Assembly (NCBI GenBank): GCA_001897535.1
Contig: MKTC01000028.1
Span: forward strand, 1 to 64,000
Direction: 5' to 3'
Length of the DNA stretch: 64,000 nucleotides
Source: Bacteroidetes bacterium 37-13
GTDB taxonomy: Bacteria > Bacteroidota > Bacteroidia > Chitinophagales > LD1
Below, one piece after another: positions 52,847 through 61,932 of the stretch. The position numbers and the translations under genes were made by a program. Under the pieces are notes generated by a model. The model made no database searches. It was not told the DNA's origin and was given only the letters and a program-made list of their open reading frames with translations. How positions within the stretch are numbered: the stretch's first letter is position 1; each line of letters begins with the position of its first letter.

Positions 52847-55261
52847 CTACCACTTCGGGAAACTTTCAGGATCTGATTCGTGCATAATATCATAGATAGT
52901 TTCAAACACATCTTCAGCATTAGGCTTGCTAAAATAGTCGCCATCGCTGCCAAACGAAGCGCGATGTGCCTTAGCTGTAATTGTGCGTGGTTCGCTATCT
53001 AACCAACGAAATGCACCTTGCAATTCCATTACTTGTTGATACATATATGCAGCAGCACCTCCGGGCACATCTTCATCTAAAAATACAATGCGATTTGTTT
53101 TTTGTATGCTGTTTACAATGCTATGGTTAATATCAAAAGGCAATAAAGTCTGTACATCAATTAACTCTACAGAAATTCCCTTTTCTTCTAAAAGAATTAT
53201 AGCTTCTTGTGCTATGCGCACGCAACTGCCATAAGTTACCAAAGTAACATCATCTCCGGCTTGCAGCACCTCCGGTACGCCAAGCGGCACATTAAACGAT
53301 TGAATATTTTCCGGTAAAGTTTCTTTAAGGCGATAGCCGTTTAAACATTCCACAACTAAACCCGGTTCATCGCTTTGCAGCAGTGTATTATACATTCCGG
53401 CAGCTTGCACCATGTTGCGCGGAACACAAACATACATGCCGCGAAGTGCATTTATTATCATTCCCATTGGTGAGCCGGTGTGCCAAATTCCTTCTAAGCG
53501 GTGGCCGCGTGTGCGAATAATTACCGGTGCTTTTTGTATGCCATTGGTGCGATAACTTAAACAAGCCACATCATCGCTTAGCGGCTCTAAACCATAAAGT
53601 AAATAGTCGAGATATTGAATTTCGGCAATAGGGCGAATGCCGCGCATGGAAAGCCCGATTGCTTGCCCCATAATGGTAAGTTCACGAATACCGGTATCAA
53701 AAATTCTTTGCTCGCCAAATTTTTGCTGCAAGCCTGAGAAACCTTGATTTACATCGCCAATCATTCCCACATCTTCGCCAAAAGCCACTACGTTTTTGTG
53801 CTGTTCAAAAATTTTATCAAAGAAAGTGTTTAGTATTTCGTAGCCATTTAGTATTGCTGAATTTTCAGTATAAATCGGTTTTACTTCTTGTACTTTCAGC
53901 GCGTTGTATGGCGTTTCGCTATGATGATTTTTACTGTATGTTTCTTGTAATTTTGCTTGATAGTTTTTAGTGTAGTTAGCAAGGTTTGCGAAGGCAGCAC
54001 CATTTTCACCAACTGCATTTATTAGAAATGTCTTTGTTGCTTTTAGAATGTCTTTACGAACAGGGTCTAAAGTATTTTTTAGTGCTTGAATAGTTTGCGT
54101 TGCCAAATCGTTTCTACCTGTTTCGCTGCCTGCTTCGGCTATAAGTTGGGCAATTTCTTCTATCTCAATTTTTATGGGTGAAGTGAAATTATTCCACGCT
54201 TCTTTTTGTGCAGCTTTCACTTCTGTTTTTGCTTCTGCTTCTATCGTTTCTAATTCACTTTCTAAAGCGATAGCATTTTCCAACATCCACTTTTTCATTT
54301 GCAAAATGCAATCAAATTCTTTTTCCCAATCGAGCCTTTCTTTGCTCTTGTATCTTTCGTGCGAACCGGAAGTGGAATGCCCTTGCGGTTGGGTAACTTC
54401 TGTGATGTGAAACAATGCCGGACGATGTGTTTTACGCATGGCTGCTGTGCCATTCAAATAGGTTTGAACCAACTTAGGATAGTTCCAGCCTTCGCACACA
54501 TAAATTTCTATTCCGTTGCCTTCTTTATCAGCAGCAAAACCGCTGAGTGCCTCAGAAATACTGCCTTTGGTAGTTTGATATTTTTTAGGAACAGAAATGC
54601 CGTAACCATCGTCCCACACGTTTATGGCTAAAGGAACCTGCTGCACACTCGCAGCATTCACGGTTTCCCAAAAATGACCTTCGCTGGTGCTGGCATCTCC
54701 AATGGAAACAAAGCTAATTTCGTTGCCGTGCTGCGAAAATTTTTCAAAGCCATTTTGTAATTCTGCATTGTTGCGATACATTTTTGAAGCTAAAGCAATA
54801 CCCAACGAGCGCGGCATTTGCCCTGCTGTTGGCGAAGCATCGGCAGTGGTGTTGTATTTTTCAGTATGGCAAAGCCATTCACCATTTTTATCTATAAAAG
54901 GCGTAGCAAAATGCGCATTCATTTGCCTGCCTGAACTGCATGGCTCTTGTTCTGTATCAGGGTTTGCATAAAGTTGGGCAAAAAATTGTGTAGGTGTGAT
55001 GATGCCAAGTGCAAGCATCCAGGTTTGGTCGCGGTAGTAGCCGCTGCGCCAGTCGCCTTTTTTAAAACTTTTAGCCAATGCAATTTGTGCCAATTCTTTT
55101 CCATCGCCAAAAATTCCGAATTTGGCTTTGCCAGTAAGCACTTCTTTGCGCCCTGTTAAGCTCATTTCGCGGCTAAGGCAAACAAGTTTATAGTCGCTTA
55201 ATACTTCTTTCTTAAAGTCTTCAAACGAAAGTTTATCGGTTTCATTTTTTACGTTTGTCAT
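52847..55261 (-). CDS. Fused 2-oxo acid dehydrogenase E1 alpha/beta (branched-chain or pyruvate type)
   Basis: I chose ATG 55261 (MTNVKNETDK). The product of about 804 residues joins both E1 halves. The alpha half has the TPP motif FVSIGDASTSEGHFWE then NVWDDGYGISVP. The beta half contains VVAFGEDVGMIGDVNQGFSG and GSCVRIAQEAIILLEEKG. Fused E1 proteins are standard in Bacteroidota and feed the lipoyl-E2 of pyruvate or branched-chain ketoacid dehydrogenase. The substrate cannot be set from sequence alone. The fabG gene is just upstream of it. Confidence 0.86.
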   Translation of the reverse strand: MTNVKNETDKLSFEDFKKEVLSDYKLVCLSREMSLTGRKEVLTGKAKFGIFGDGKELAQIALAKSFKKGDWRSGYYRDQTWMLALGIITPTQFFAQLYANPDTEQEPCSSGRQMNAHFATPFIDKNGEWLCHTEKYNTTADASPTAGQMPRSLGIALASKMYRNNAELQNGFEKFSQHGNEISFVSIGDASTSEGHFWETVNAASVQQVPLAINVWDDGYGISVPKKYQTTKGSISEALSGFAADKEGNGIEIYVCEGWNYPKLVQTYLNGTAAMRKTHRPALFHITEVTQPQGHSTSGSHERYKSKERLDWEKEFDCILQMKKWMLENAIALESELETIEAEAKTEVKAAQKEAWNNFTSPIKIEIEEIAQLIAEAGSETGRNDLATQTIQALKNTLDPVRKDILKATKTFLINAVGENGAAFANLANYTKNYQAKLQETYSKNHHSETPYNALKVQEVKPIYTENSAILNGYEILNTFFDKIFEQHKNVVAFGEDVGMIGDVNQGFSGLQQKFGEQRIFDTGIRELTIMGQAIGLSMRGIRPIAEIQYLDYLLYGLEPLSDDVACLSYRTNGIQKAPVIIRTRGHRLEGIWHTGSPMGMIINALRGMYVCVPRNMVQAAGMYNTLLQSDEPGLVVECLNGYRLKETLPENIQSFNVPLGVPEVLQAGDDVTLVTYGSCVRIAQEAIILLEEKGISVELIDVQTLLPFDINHSIVNSIQKTNRIVFLDEDVPGGAAAYMYQQVMELQGAFRWLDSEPRTITAKAHRASFGSDGDYFSKPNAEDVFETIYDIMHESDPESFPKW

Positions 55262-55306
55262 TGGGCGAAGATAAGCCAAAGACGGTGTATGGCAAAAGTG
55301 TATGTT

Positions 55307-56035
55307 TTAAGTGTGTAAACCTCCGTTTACATTTATTACTTCGCCTGTGATGTAGCTCGAAGCTTTAGAGGCTAAAAACGCTACCACTTCGGCAACTTCA
55401 TCGGCTTCGCCAAAGCGTTTCATAGGAATTACTTGTTGAAACTGTCCTTCGTTAATATCGTCTGTCATATCTGTTTTAATGAAACCGGGTGCGACACAAT
55501 TTACGGTTACGCCTCTGCGTGCAACTTCTTGTGCCAACGCTTTTGTGGCACCAATTACAGCCGCTTTTGAAGCTGAATAATTTACTTGCCCTGCCATGCC
55601 TTTCACACCCGAAAGCGAAACCACATTCACTATTCTTCCAAACTTTTTAAACATCATGGAAGGCAAAGCCAGTTTGGTGATATAAAAAAACGAGTCGAGA
55701 TTGGTGTGCAGCACATCTTCCCAGTCGCTATCGGGCATCATGAGCATTAAATTATCTTTTCTAATTCCTGCATTATTCACCAAAATTTCTATTGGTTTAT
55801 CTTTGTTATTTTCAATCCAAGTGCCTAAAACTGTTTGTATTGCGGCTTTATCTGCCACATCAAATTTTAGCAATTCGGCAGTGCCGCCTGCTTCTTTCAC
55901 CAATTCGGCTGTTTTTTCAGCTTCTGCATCGTTGCTTCGGTAGTTAATAATAATGTGGTTTCCGGATGCTGCCAATTTAATGCAAACTGCTCTCCCAATA
56001 CCGCGCGAGCCTCCGGTTACTAATGCGTTTTTCAT
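55307..56035 (-). CDS. fabG: 3-oxoacyl-ACP reductase (FabG-like SDR)
   Basis: The 242-residue SDR has the TGGSRGIG cofactor motif, NNAG, the catalytic Ser-Tyr-Lys (VSLSGVKG, YSASK) and the C-terminal NVNGGLHT of FabG proteins. It reduces 3-oxoacyl-ACP with NADPH in fatty acid synthesis. It is upstream of the E1 gene (45-bp gap). On its other side is a 211-bp gap holding only a tiny possible micropeptide and the REP palindrome of the RAYT locus. Confidence 0.88.
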   Translation of the reverse strand: MKNALVTGGSRGIGRAVCIKLAASGNHIIINYRSNDAEAEKTAELVKEAGGTAELLKFDVADKAAIQTVLGTWIENNKDKPIEILVNNAGIRKDNLMLMMPDSDWEDVLHTNLDSFFYITKLALPSMMFKKFGRIVNVVSLSGVKGMAGQVNYSASKAAVIGATKALAQEVARRGVTVNCVAPGFIKTDMTDDINEGQFQQVIPMKRFGEADEVAEVVAFLASKASSYITGEVINVNGGLHT

Positions 56036-56087
56036 GCCGCTAAGAATATAAAAAAAGTAGAGAAATAGAAATGCCGTTTACATAGAG

Positions 56088-56147
56088 TTAATAGCCTGCC
56101 ATTGCTACAAATAGCAACCCGATAAAAATATAACAAAGGGATTTCAT
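56088..56147 (-). CDS. Possible 19-residue membrane micropeptide
   Basis: From ATG 56147 the frame reads MKSLCYIFIGLLFVAMAGY, then stop. The hydrophobic composition fits one short membrane helix or a bare signal peptide. There is no homology evidence, and a chance frame is quite possible. Confidence 0.25.
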   Translation of the reverse strand: MKSLCYIFIGLLFVAMAGY

Positions 56148-56198
56148 GGTTTTATTTTTTGGTTAAGCAAAATAACTTGCAGAGTCAACTCTTCTTCC

Positions 56199-56234
56199 CA
56201 GCAGAGTGTCCTGAAAGGCACTCTGCGTACCATA
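56199..56234. repeat. REP palindrome, left flank of intact RAYT
   Basis: GCAGAGTG (56201-56208) pairs with CACTCTGC (56219-56226) around CC-TGAAA-GG. The inverse complement lies at 56851-56885 with about three differences. It ends 12 bp from the transposase stop. Confidence 0.88.
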
Positions 56235-56246
56235 AACCTAACCCAT

Positions 56247-56813
56247 TCATTCCCCAATACATTTATACGATGTAACTTCATAAACACCTTGCTGCCCTTC
56301 GGTGTAAAAGCAAGCAGAACTATGAGGATATTCAACTGTGCTTTCGGCAAGCTGCCATTTGCCCTTCACGGGATTGTTGTGTATATAATTCAGCTTCTGC
56401 TCTATGAAGTTATCGCCATAGCAATATTTACAGTCAAATGACGGTTCAAATACTTCATGCAGTTTCCCCCTGCTTCTGTCGGTTTTGTTCACGCCTTGCG
56501 CCAACAGTTTCAAAATATCTGTTTTGTGTTGCCTGTGAAGTTCTTTTACCAAGCTGTATGCCAAAAAGCGTTTCATGTTTCCAACTATTGTATTTACTTT
56601 CTTATCTGTATCTGCAAAATGAATAAGCGCGTGAACATGATTAGGCATAATCACATAACCTGCAATGCTGTGTCCACATGATTTCAAATAGTTGAATTGT
56701 TCGTAAACCAAATGATAGCCATTGGCAATTTCAAACAACGGCAGCCAATTGTAGCAAGTAAATGTAATGAAATACATCCCATCACATTCATGTATTTGGT
56801 GGCGGACACTCAT
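56247..56813 (-). CDS. REP-associated tyrosine transposase (RAYT, IS200-like Y1 family)
   Basis: The 188-residue protein starts MSVRHQIHECDGMYFITFT, carries the HUH motif as HVH in IMPNHVHALIHF, and has the catalytic tyrosine region LNYIHNNPVKGKW. The frame is intact. RAYT proteins cut and join single-stranded DNA at REP hairpins and are domesticated relatives of IS200/IS605 transposases. The gene is flanked by inverted REP palindromes (56199-56234 and 56851-56885), the classic arrangement. It lies between fabG and the mre genes. Confidence 0.92.
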   Translation of the reverse strand: MSVRHQIHECDGMYFITFTCYNWLPLFEIANGYHLVYEQFNYLKSCGHSIAGYVIMPNHVHALIHFADTDKKVNTIVGNMKRFLAYSLVKELHRQHKTDILKLLAQGVNKTDRSRGKLHEVFEPSFDCKYCYGDNFIEQKLNYIHNNPVKGKWQLAESTVEYPHSSACFYTEGQQGVYEVTSYKCIGE

Positions 56814-56850
56814 TTGATGCTAAGGTAAATAAATGAGGAGAAGTGTATGC

Positions 56851-56885
56851 TATGGCACGCAGAGTGCCTTTCAGGATCTCTGCTG
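56851..56885. repeat. REP palindrome, right flank of intact RAYT
   Basis: Inverted copy of the palindrome at 56199-56234, starting 38 bp upstream of the RAYT start codon. One arm has a small change that weakens the stem. The IS982 remnant starts directly after it. Confidence 0.88.
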
Positions 56886-56889
56886 CGAA

Positions 56890-57053
56890 GGATTTAATAT
56901 CCATGTAAATCTTGCAAAAACTTTTCAAGACTTGGCAACCAGAATTGCATCCAAAATTACGGCTTTCACTATGATTCAGTATCTCAATTTCTTTGTATTC
57001 AATAGAGCAATGAACAAACTCAAAATCAATTTAGCCTAAATGCACAACAGGTT
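56890..57053 (+). mobile_element. IS982-like transposase C-terminal remnant
   Basis: The plus strand reads VNLAKTFQDLATRIASKITA then FTMIQYLNFFVFNRAMNKL and a stop, the C-terminal block typical of IS982 transposases. It is followed by a terminal-repeat-like sequence ending acaggt near 57052. The last 76 bp are shared, with one difference, with 39049-39124. The element end lies about 4 bp from the mreD stop codon. The rest of the IS is missing. Confidence 0.68.
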
Positions 57054-57056
57054 TGT

Positions 57057-57575
57057 TTAATTTATCCTTCTCTTTTTTACCGAGAACAAATACAACCCGA
57101 TAAACATAAAAGCAAGGCTTAAAATACTGCTGAGGATAATTCGCGTAAGCAATAATATAATATTGTAAAAAGTGCCCGATTCAATTAGTAAATAAAAAGA
57201 ATGATGAATTAAAACGGCTATAGAAAGATAAATGAGAAACCATGTGAAGCCCTGGGAGAAAATATTAGGCGACTGCTCAAACTCGGCACCCTTAGGTGTA
57301 ATAAGGTTAATAATAAACGGGCGAATGTAGGCAACCAATAAGCCGGCAGCGGCATTAAAACCTAAAGTGCCAAGAAAAATATCGGCAATTACTCCACTAA
57401 AAAAACCAATGAGCATAAGCATCCAGCGCGGAATAGAAAATGGTAACAGCAATATAAAAAGCGGCAAAATATTGGGCACTAAAAATGGGCTTAAATTAAG
57501 GTTGCTGATAACCATTACCTGCAAGGCAGTAAGCAACAAAAAACGAACCACATTTTGCTGTATAATTGAAAACAC
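57057..57575 (-). CDS. mreD: Rod shape-determining protein MreD
   Basis: The 172-residue protein has five hydrophobic helices with the MreD-type spacing and the motif FFSGVIADIFLGTLGFNAAAG. It is an inner-membrane part of the elongasome with MreC. The start is 2 bp after the mreC stop. The IS982 remnant reaches to within a few bases of its stop, so its 3' surroundings have been remodelled. Confidence 0.88.
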   Translation of the reverse strand: MFSIIQQNVVRFLLLTALQVMVISNLNLSPFLVPNILPLFILLLPFSIPRWMLMLIGFFSGVIADIFLGTLGFNAAAGLLVAYIRPFIINLITPKGAEFEQSPNIFSQGFTWFLIYLSIAVLIHHSFYLLIESGTFYNIILLLTRIILSSILSLAFMFIGLYLFSVKKRRIN

Positions 57576-57577
57576 CT

Positions 57578-58423
57578 TTACTTATTTGCCTTTATGGTTA
57601 CAGAATCAAGTTTCGAAATTTCGCTGCGTTGTAAATCTTTCACCACATAAACAAAATCTAAATTTCTAAAATTGGTTGAGAGCTTCACATCTACATGCAT
57701 AAATGGCTTATCTACTTCAGATTTCACATTTTCTACAATGCCAATCATCACATTTTCAGGAAATAAAGAAGAGTAGCCGCTACTCACAATAGTATCACCT
57801 TTCACCACAGGTACATGCTTTGGAATTTCATCCATTTTTGCACTCGAAGCATTGACGCCACTCCAATGTAAGTTGCCGAAATAGTTATTCTTTTTAATTT
57901 TTGCACTCACTTTAAAATCTTTATTCAGCACGCTCATTACCGCACTGTAATTATCAGAAACATCAACTACCTGCCCCACAATTCCATTGCGGCAAATTAC
58001 GCCCATTTGATGGTGAATACCTTGCAATGAGCCTTTATCAATATACAAAATGTTGTTAGCATTATCAGTTGAATTTCGGATTACTTTAGCCGGAAAATAT
58101 ACAAACCGCTGTATAAGTTTTGGAGCAATACTATCAGTTTGGCTAAATGTATCTACATCACCACTGTATTTTGATTGTAATAACATGGCGCGTAAGGCTG
58201 CATTTTCTGCCACTAAACTATCGTTAGATTTTCGCAGGTAAAAATAACTTGTAATATCGTTGTAAGTGTTGAACACCGCGCCATTCAAAGCATTTGAAGT
58301 GTTTAAAAAAGTGGCACTGTGGAACTTACTTTTCTTAAAAATTAAATAGAATGAAAACGCCTCTAACAACAGGAAAAGCATTAGCAAATGATAACGAATA
58401 AGAAACCTAACGAGGTTGTACAT
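57578..58423 (-). CDS. mreC: Rod shape-determining protein MreC
   Basis: The 281-residue protein has one N-terminal membrane helix, a coiled coil (NDSLVAENAALRAMLLQ) and the two beta domains of MreC with SRVLNKDF-like VMSVLNKDFKVSAKI and the GDTIVSSGYSSLFPENVMIG block. It is a periplasmic scaffold for the cell-wall elongation machinery. mreB is not in the window; the genes upstream are on the other strand, so mreCD is a separate unit here. Confidence 0.92.
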   Translation of the reverse strand: MYNLVRFLIRYHLLMLFLLLEAFSFYLIFKKSKFHSATFLNTSNALNGAVFNTYNDITSYFYLRKSNDSLVAENAALRAMLLQSKYSGDVDTFSQTDSIAPKLIQRFVYFPAKVIRNSTDNANNILYIDKGSLQGIHHQMGVICRNGIVGQVVDVSDNYSAVMSVLNKDFKVSAKIKKNNYFGNLHWSGVNASSAKMDEIPKHVPVVKGDTIVSSGYSSLFPENVMIGIVENVKSEVDKPFMHVDVKLSTNFRNLDFVYVVKDLQRSEISKLDSVTIKANK

Positions 58424-58453
58424 GCCGGTTGTGAAAAAATTCTATTCAAACGC

Positions 58454-58461
58454 CAAAAGTA
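58454..58461 (-). promoter_or_regulatory. Predicted -7 box of the mreCD promoter
   Basis: On the minus strand TACTTTTG matches TAnnTTTG, 31 bp upstream of the mreC ATG. Only a partial -33 element (TTTC) is visible further upstream. Confidence 0.4.
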
Positions 58462-58609
58462 AACTTTCCAATATAGCGAAATTGTGTGCTTTTACACATC
58501 TGTATAATTATTTGTGGAAAGGCTTGTCTATTTTCCCTTCAATAGGAACCCCAAATTAGCTTCAGATTAAAAAATTGCTATTTTCATTGCCACAAAAACA
58601 TTACTACTC

Positions 58610-59581
58610 ATGGGAATTCCTTTTATTATTCTGGCAGTTTTTATCGTTGTTTTCTTCCTTATTTTCATGTGGTTCTTCCCCGTGGGTTTATGGATAACCG
58701 CAAAACTTTCTGATGTACATATTCCGCTTTTAGACTTAGTGGTAATGCGCTTTAGAAGAGTGAACCCAAACACGATTGTGGATTCGATGGTGGTGGCAAC
58801 CAAAGCAGGCATTCCGTTGGAGCATAAACTTTTGGAAGCGCACTATATGGCCGGTGGCAATATAATGAAAGTGGTTCGTGCCTTGGTGAGTGCCGATAAA
58901 GCCAATATTGATTTAGATTTTAAGGCAGCAACTGCCATAGATTTGGCTGGTCGCGATGTATTTGAAGCGGTGCAACTTTCTGTAAACCCAAAAGTGATTG
59001 AATCGCCTCCTGTAACTGCGGTTGCAAAAGACGGTATTCAGTTAATCACCAAAGCACGTGTTACTGTTCGTGCCAATATTCGGCAGTTGGTGGGTGGTGC
59101 CGGTGAAGAAACTGTTTTGGCAAGAATTGGTGAAGGAATTGTTACTTCTATCGGCTCTTCGGAGTCGCATAAATTGGTAATGGAAAATCCTGATTCAATT
59201 TCAAAAGTGGTATTAAACAAAGGCTTAGATTCCGGCACGGCTTTTGAAATACTTTCTATTGATATTGCCGATATTGATATTGGAAAAAATATTGGTGCGG
59301 TATTGCAAATAGACCAAGCGAATGCCGATAAAAATATTGCACAGGCAAAAGCTGAAGAACGCAGAGCAATGGCAATTGCATTGGAGCAAGAGAACAAAGC
59401 CAAAGCTCAAGAAGCTCGCGTAAAAGTGATAGAAGCCGAAGCACAAATTCCTATGGCAATGGCAGAAGCATTTAGAAACGGGCAGTTTGGCGTGATGGAT
59501 TATTACAGAATGCAAAATATACAAGCGGATACTTCTATGCGCGAAAGCATTGGTAAAAATCCTGGAGAGAAGAAATCATAA
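58610..59581 (+). CDS. floA: Flotillin-like protein FloA
   Basis: The 323-residue protein has an N-terminal membrane hairpin ([19 protein letters not shown]), the SPFH-like middle domain ([15 protein letters not shown]) and a C-terminal coiled region with EA repeats ([19 protein letters not shown]). Sequence and length match FloA, a scaffold of membrane microdomains. It overlaps the convergent HTTM-like gene by 6 bp. No clear promoter box was seen upstream. Confidence 0.93.
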   Translation: MGIPFIILAVFIVVFFLIFMWFFPVGLWITAKLSDVHIPLLDLVVMRFRRVNPNTIVDSMVVATKAGIPLEHKLLEAHYMAGGNIMKVVRALVSADKANIDLDFKAATAIDLAGRDVFEAVQLSVNPKVIESPPVTAVAKDGIQLITKARVTVRANIRQLVGGAGEETVLARIGEGIVTSIGSSESHKLVMENPDSISKVVLNKGLDSGTAFEILSIDIADIDIGKNIGAVLQIDQANADKNIAQAKAEERRAMAIALEQENKAKAQEARVKVIEAEAQIPMAMAEAFRNGQFGVMDYYRMQNIQADTSMRESIGKNPGEKKS

Positions 59582-60412
59582 GGTAGAATTCATAGTGCCT
59601 TTTTGCCAAAAAGATTGTGGTACTAAGGTTAAGGCAAACAGAAATATTTCGGGTGGGAATATTTGCATCACACAATAATTCACAGCTACAAAACTTAGCA
59701 ACATAGCTAATAAATACGTATCTATTTTTGAGGTAAAAAATCCTATTACAAACAAAATTTGAAGCAATGCCGCAAAGTAAATCAGCAAGTTGCTAAAGGT
59801 GCTGTGTGTAATTAACCAACGTATAAATTTTGCATGAATTGCATTGGGTTGTTCATATAAAAATTGCGCATGTTGTGCATGTAAAATATTCAACATTTGG
59901 TTAGGCTCAAAAATGCTGCCTCGAAACAATTTCCAAAGAGCCGCAGAAACAAAAATAAACAGTGTGTAGTAGCGAATTGCTCTCCAAATATTTTCAAACC
60001 TTTTTCCGGTAAAGCAAAAGGCAAAAGCCAATACCGGCATAGCAAGAAACAGGTGAAAATGGTGTGCAGCAATAGTGTTTATGAAAATTGCATACAAAAA
60101 GCAAACAGTTAAAAACAATATATTCAACCATCGTTTGTAAGGTAGAAACAGAATTAAAATCGGCAATAAAAAAAACAGAATGTCAAATGAAATTGCAGCG
60201 GCTAAATTGTTGGCAAAAAAGTAAAAAACACCTGTTGCCAAAACCAACCAATAACCATTATCAATAGAAGGAAACATAAGCGCAGGAGAAGCATTTAAGC
60301 AAAACTGCGTAAGTAAAATATAGTTGTAAACATAATAGCATAGCAGCATTAAAACACCAACAAAAAAGTATCGCTTCTTCTTTTCAAAAACAGTATTATT
60401 TATTGCTTCCAT
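59576..60412 (-). CDS. HTTM-like polytopic membrane protein of unknown function
   Basis: The 278-residue protein has about eight hydrophobic helices. The segment [22 protein letters not shown] resembles the Tyr/Lys signature of HTTM (vitamin-K carboxylase-like membrane) proteins, and [16 protein letters not shown] fits the following helix. I call it only HTTM-like. The 17-bp overlap with the upstream gene suggests translational coupling with the small partner protein. Its substrate is unknown. Confidence 0.5.
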   Translation of the reverse strand: MEAINNTVFEKKKRYFFVGVLMLLCYYVYNYILLTQFCLNASPALMFPSIDNGYWLVLATGVFYFFANNLAAAISFDILFFLLPILILFLPYKRWLNILFLTVCFLYAIFINTIAAHHFHLFLAMPVLAFAFCFTGKRFENIWRAIRYYTLFIFVSAALWKLFRGSIFEPNQMLNILHAQHAQFLYEQPNAIHAKFIRWLITHSTFSNLLIYFAALLQILFVIGFFTSKIDTYLLAMLLSFVAVNYCVMQIFPPEIFLFALTLVPQSFWQKGTMNSTL

Positions 60413-60938
60413 AGCTAAAAATCTGCTTGCTGTTTAATGAATCAAGTTCTCCGCTTTTGTTGTAAGCAACGGCAATTATATTTCCTTCAATATTTATTGC
60501 ATCGTTCTGCAAATAGTGCATTAACCAAGTAGGATAGGTTTGCACTTTCACTGAATCGTTCAAAATTTTTGAGGCTAAATAATGATAGTTATTATCTGAA
60601 ATTCTATCCTTGAATCGAGTATCAAAAACCTTAGAAATAGTATCTGAAAAATTGTTTTGTTTTAAGGCTGCATACCAATTAAATGTACTCTGTGTAATTG
60701 CAAATTGCATGTGTGGAAATCGAGAAATATCAATTTGCATTCCGTTTAGTTTCAATGCTATAACTTCGACTGTGTCTGCTTTTGGAGCTTTGCCAGAATA
60801 CATTCCGTAGTTCAGGAATGGAAACCATTCCACACCGCGCCAGGTTACAAATGTTTGCCCTAAAATAAACAATACTATTAGCGCAAAAGTTATTTTGTCA
60901 TTCTTCAACAACTGCCCTAAGAAAGTTTGTTTCAGCAT
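60396..60938 (-). CDS. Small membrane-anchored partner protein (WFPFLNYGMYS motif)
   Basis: The 180-residue protein has one N-terminal helix (ALIVLFILGQTFVTWRG) directly followed by VEWFPFLNYGMYSGKAP, similar to a W-PF-Y-M(F/Y)S motif that I associate with companions of HTTM-type proteins, then a soluble domain. The stop lies inside the start of the HTTM-like gene (17-bp overlap). The function is unknown. Confidence 0.5.
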   Translation of the reverse strand: MLKQTFLGQLLKNDKITFALIVLFILGQTFVTWRGVEWFPFLNYGMYSGKAPKADTVEVIALKLNGMQIDISRFPHMQFAITQSTFNWYAALKQNNFSDTISKVFDTRFKDRISDNNYHYLASKILNDSVKVQTYPTWLMHYLQNDAINIEGNIIAVAYNKSGELDSLNSKQIFSYGSNK

Positions 60939-60940
60939 AG

Positions 60941-61927
60941 CTAATTTACATACATCAAACTACAACCGCGCACATCGCTGTGGTCTATTCTGCCAAGCAC
61001 TTCAAAAGAACTATTTTCTTTTAAAATGCCTAAATCTTCGGTGGCAATAAAAGAGCAGGAATAAATATTTGCAAGGTCAATTATGTTTATTCCGCCCGAT
61101 TTATTTTGAGTAGAAATTTGTAATGGATTGTAAACATCGCGCACTAAAATTTTCATCCACTTCGGGGTGGTAAAAATTCCATTTCCTTTTGAATATGCTT
61201 GCGAAAGCAATTCTGTCATTCCGTATTCTGAATGGATATTTTCAAGCCCAAAACTTTGCTTTAAAATCTCGTGAACTTCTATTCGCAACAGCTCTTCTTT
61301 TCTTCCTTTCATGCCTCCGGTCTCCATAATAGTGGTATGCGAAAGCGGCATAGGAAATTGTTCGGCAAAATCAAGCAGGGCGTAAGTTACACCAAGCAGT
61401 AAAGTTTTTTGCTTATTACTTTCTAATACTTTTAGCTTAGCAGAAAGCGCTGCAAAATCATTTAAAAAAAAACCACTTTGCGAATGATTGCTGCTTTTTA
61501 TTAAATGCTCAGCCATGTAAACTAAAGAAGAATTGCCACGCTCTAAATAAGAAGGAAGCAAGGCTAAAACACAGTAGTCGCTTGGCTTTCCATAAAATTG
61601 ATTGAAAGTTTTGCTGAAGCTTTCTATATAAACGGCAGTATTTGCCACAAAATGTTTTGACGAAATAGTTCCAGTGGTGCCACTACTTTCAAAAACTACC
61701 GCAGCCTGCTGTTGTTCAGCAATAATTTTTTGTGTTTTAAAAAAGTTAATCGGCAAAAATGGAATATCTTCTATGCGATGAACATTCTCTGGAGTTCTCT
61801 TTAATCCTAAGCAAAATGTGCGATAGGTAATTTGGTTTTCAAACTGAAATCGAAAAACGTTTAGTGCAATTTTTTCAAACAAAAAATCGGTTACAGAAAA
61901 TATACTGTTTATGTCGAAATCATTCAT
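60941..61927 (-). CDS. LuxE/PaaK-like acyl-protein synthetase family adenylating enzyme
   Basis: The 328-residue protein has the adenylate-forming P-loop ESSGTTGTISSKH and the YGMTELLSQAY block of LuxE-type acyl-protein synthetases. LuxE activates fatty acids as acyl-AMP and passes them to a carrier or protein cysteine. No LuxCD-like genes are near. The gene is 2 bp before the small partner gene and 5 bp after the cupin gene. The activated acid is unknown. Confidence 0.75.
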   Translation of the reverse strand: MNDFDINSIFSVTDFLFEKIALNVFRFQFENQITYRTFCLGLKRTPENVHRIEDIPFLPINFFKTQKIIAEQQQAAVVFESSGTTGTISSKHFVANTAVYIESFSKTFNQFYGKPSDYCVLALLPSYLERGNSSLVYMAEHLIKSSNHSQSGFFLNDFAALSAKLKVLESNKQKTLLLGVTYALLDFAEQFPMPLSHTTIMETGGMKGRKEELLRIEVHEILKQSFGLENIHSEYGMTELLSQAYSKGNGIFTTPKWMKILVRDVYNPLQISTQNKSGGINIIDLANIYSCSFIATEDLGILKENSSFEVLGRIDHSDVRGCSLMYVN

Positions 61928-61932
61928 TGAAA

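Noticed and set aside
56833..57039. A new 68-residue plus-strand gene
   Set aside because: Its first part lies in the REP palindrome, and the rest is the C-terminal end of an IS982-like transposase, so the frame is a chance join.
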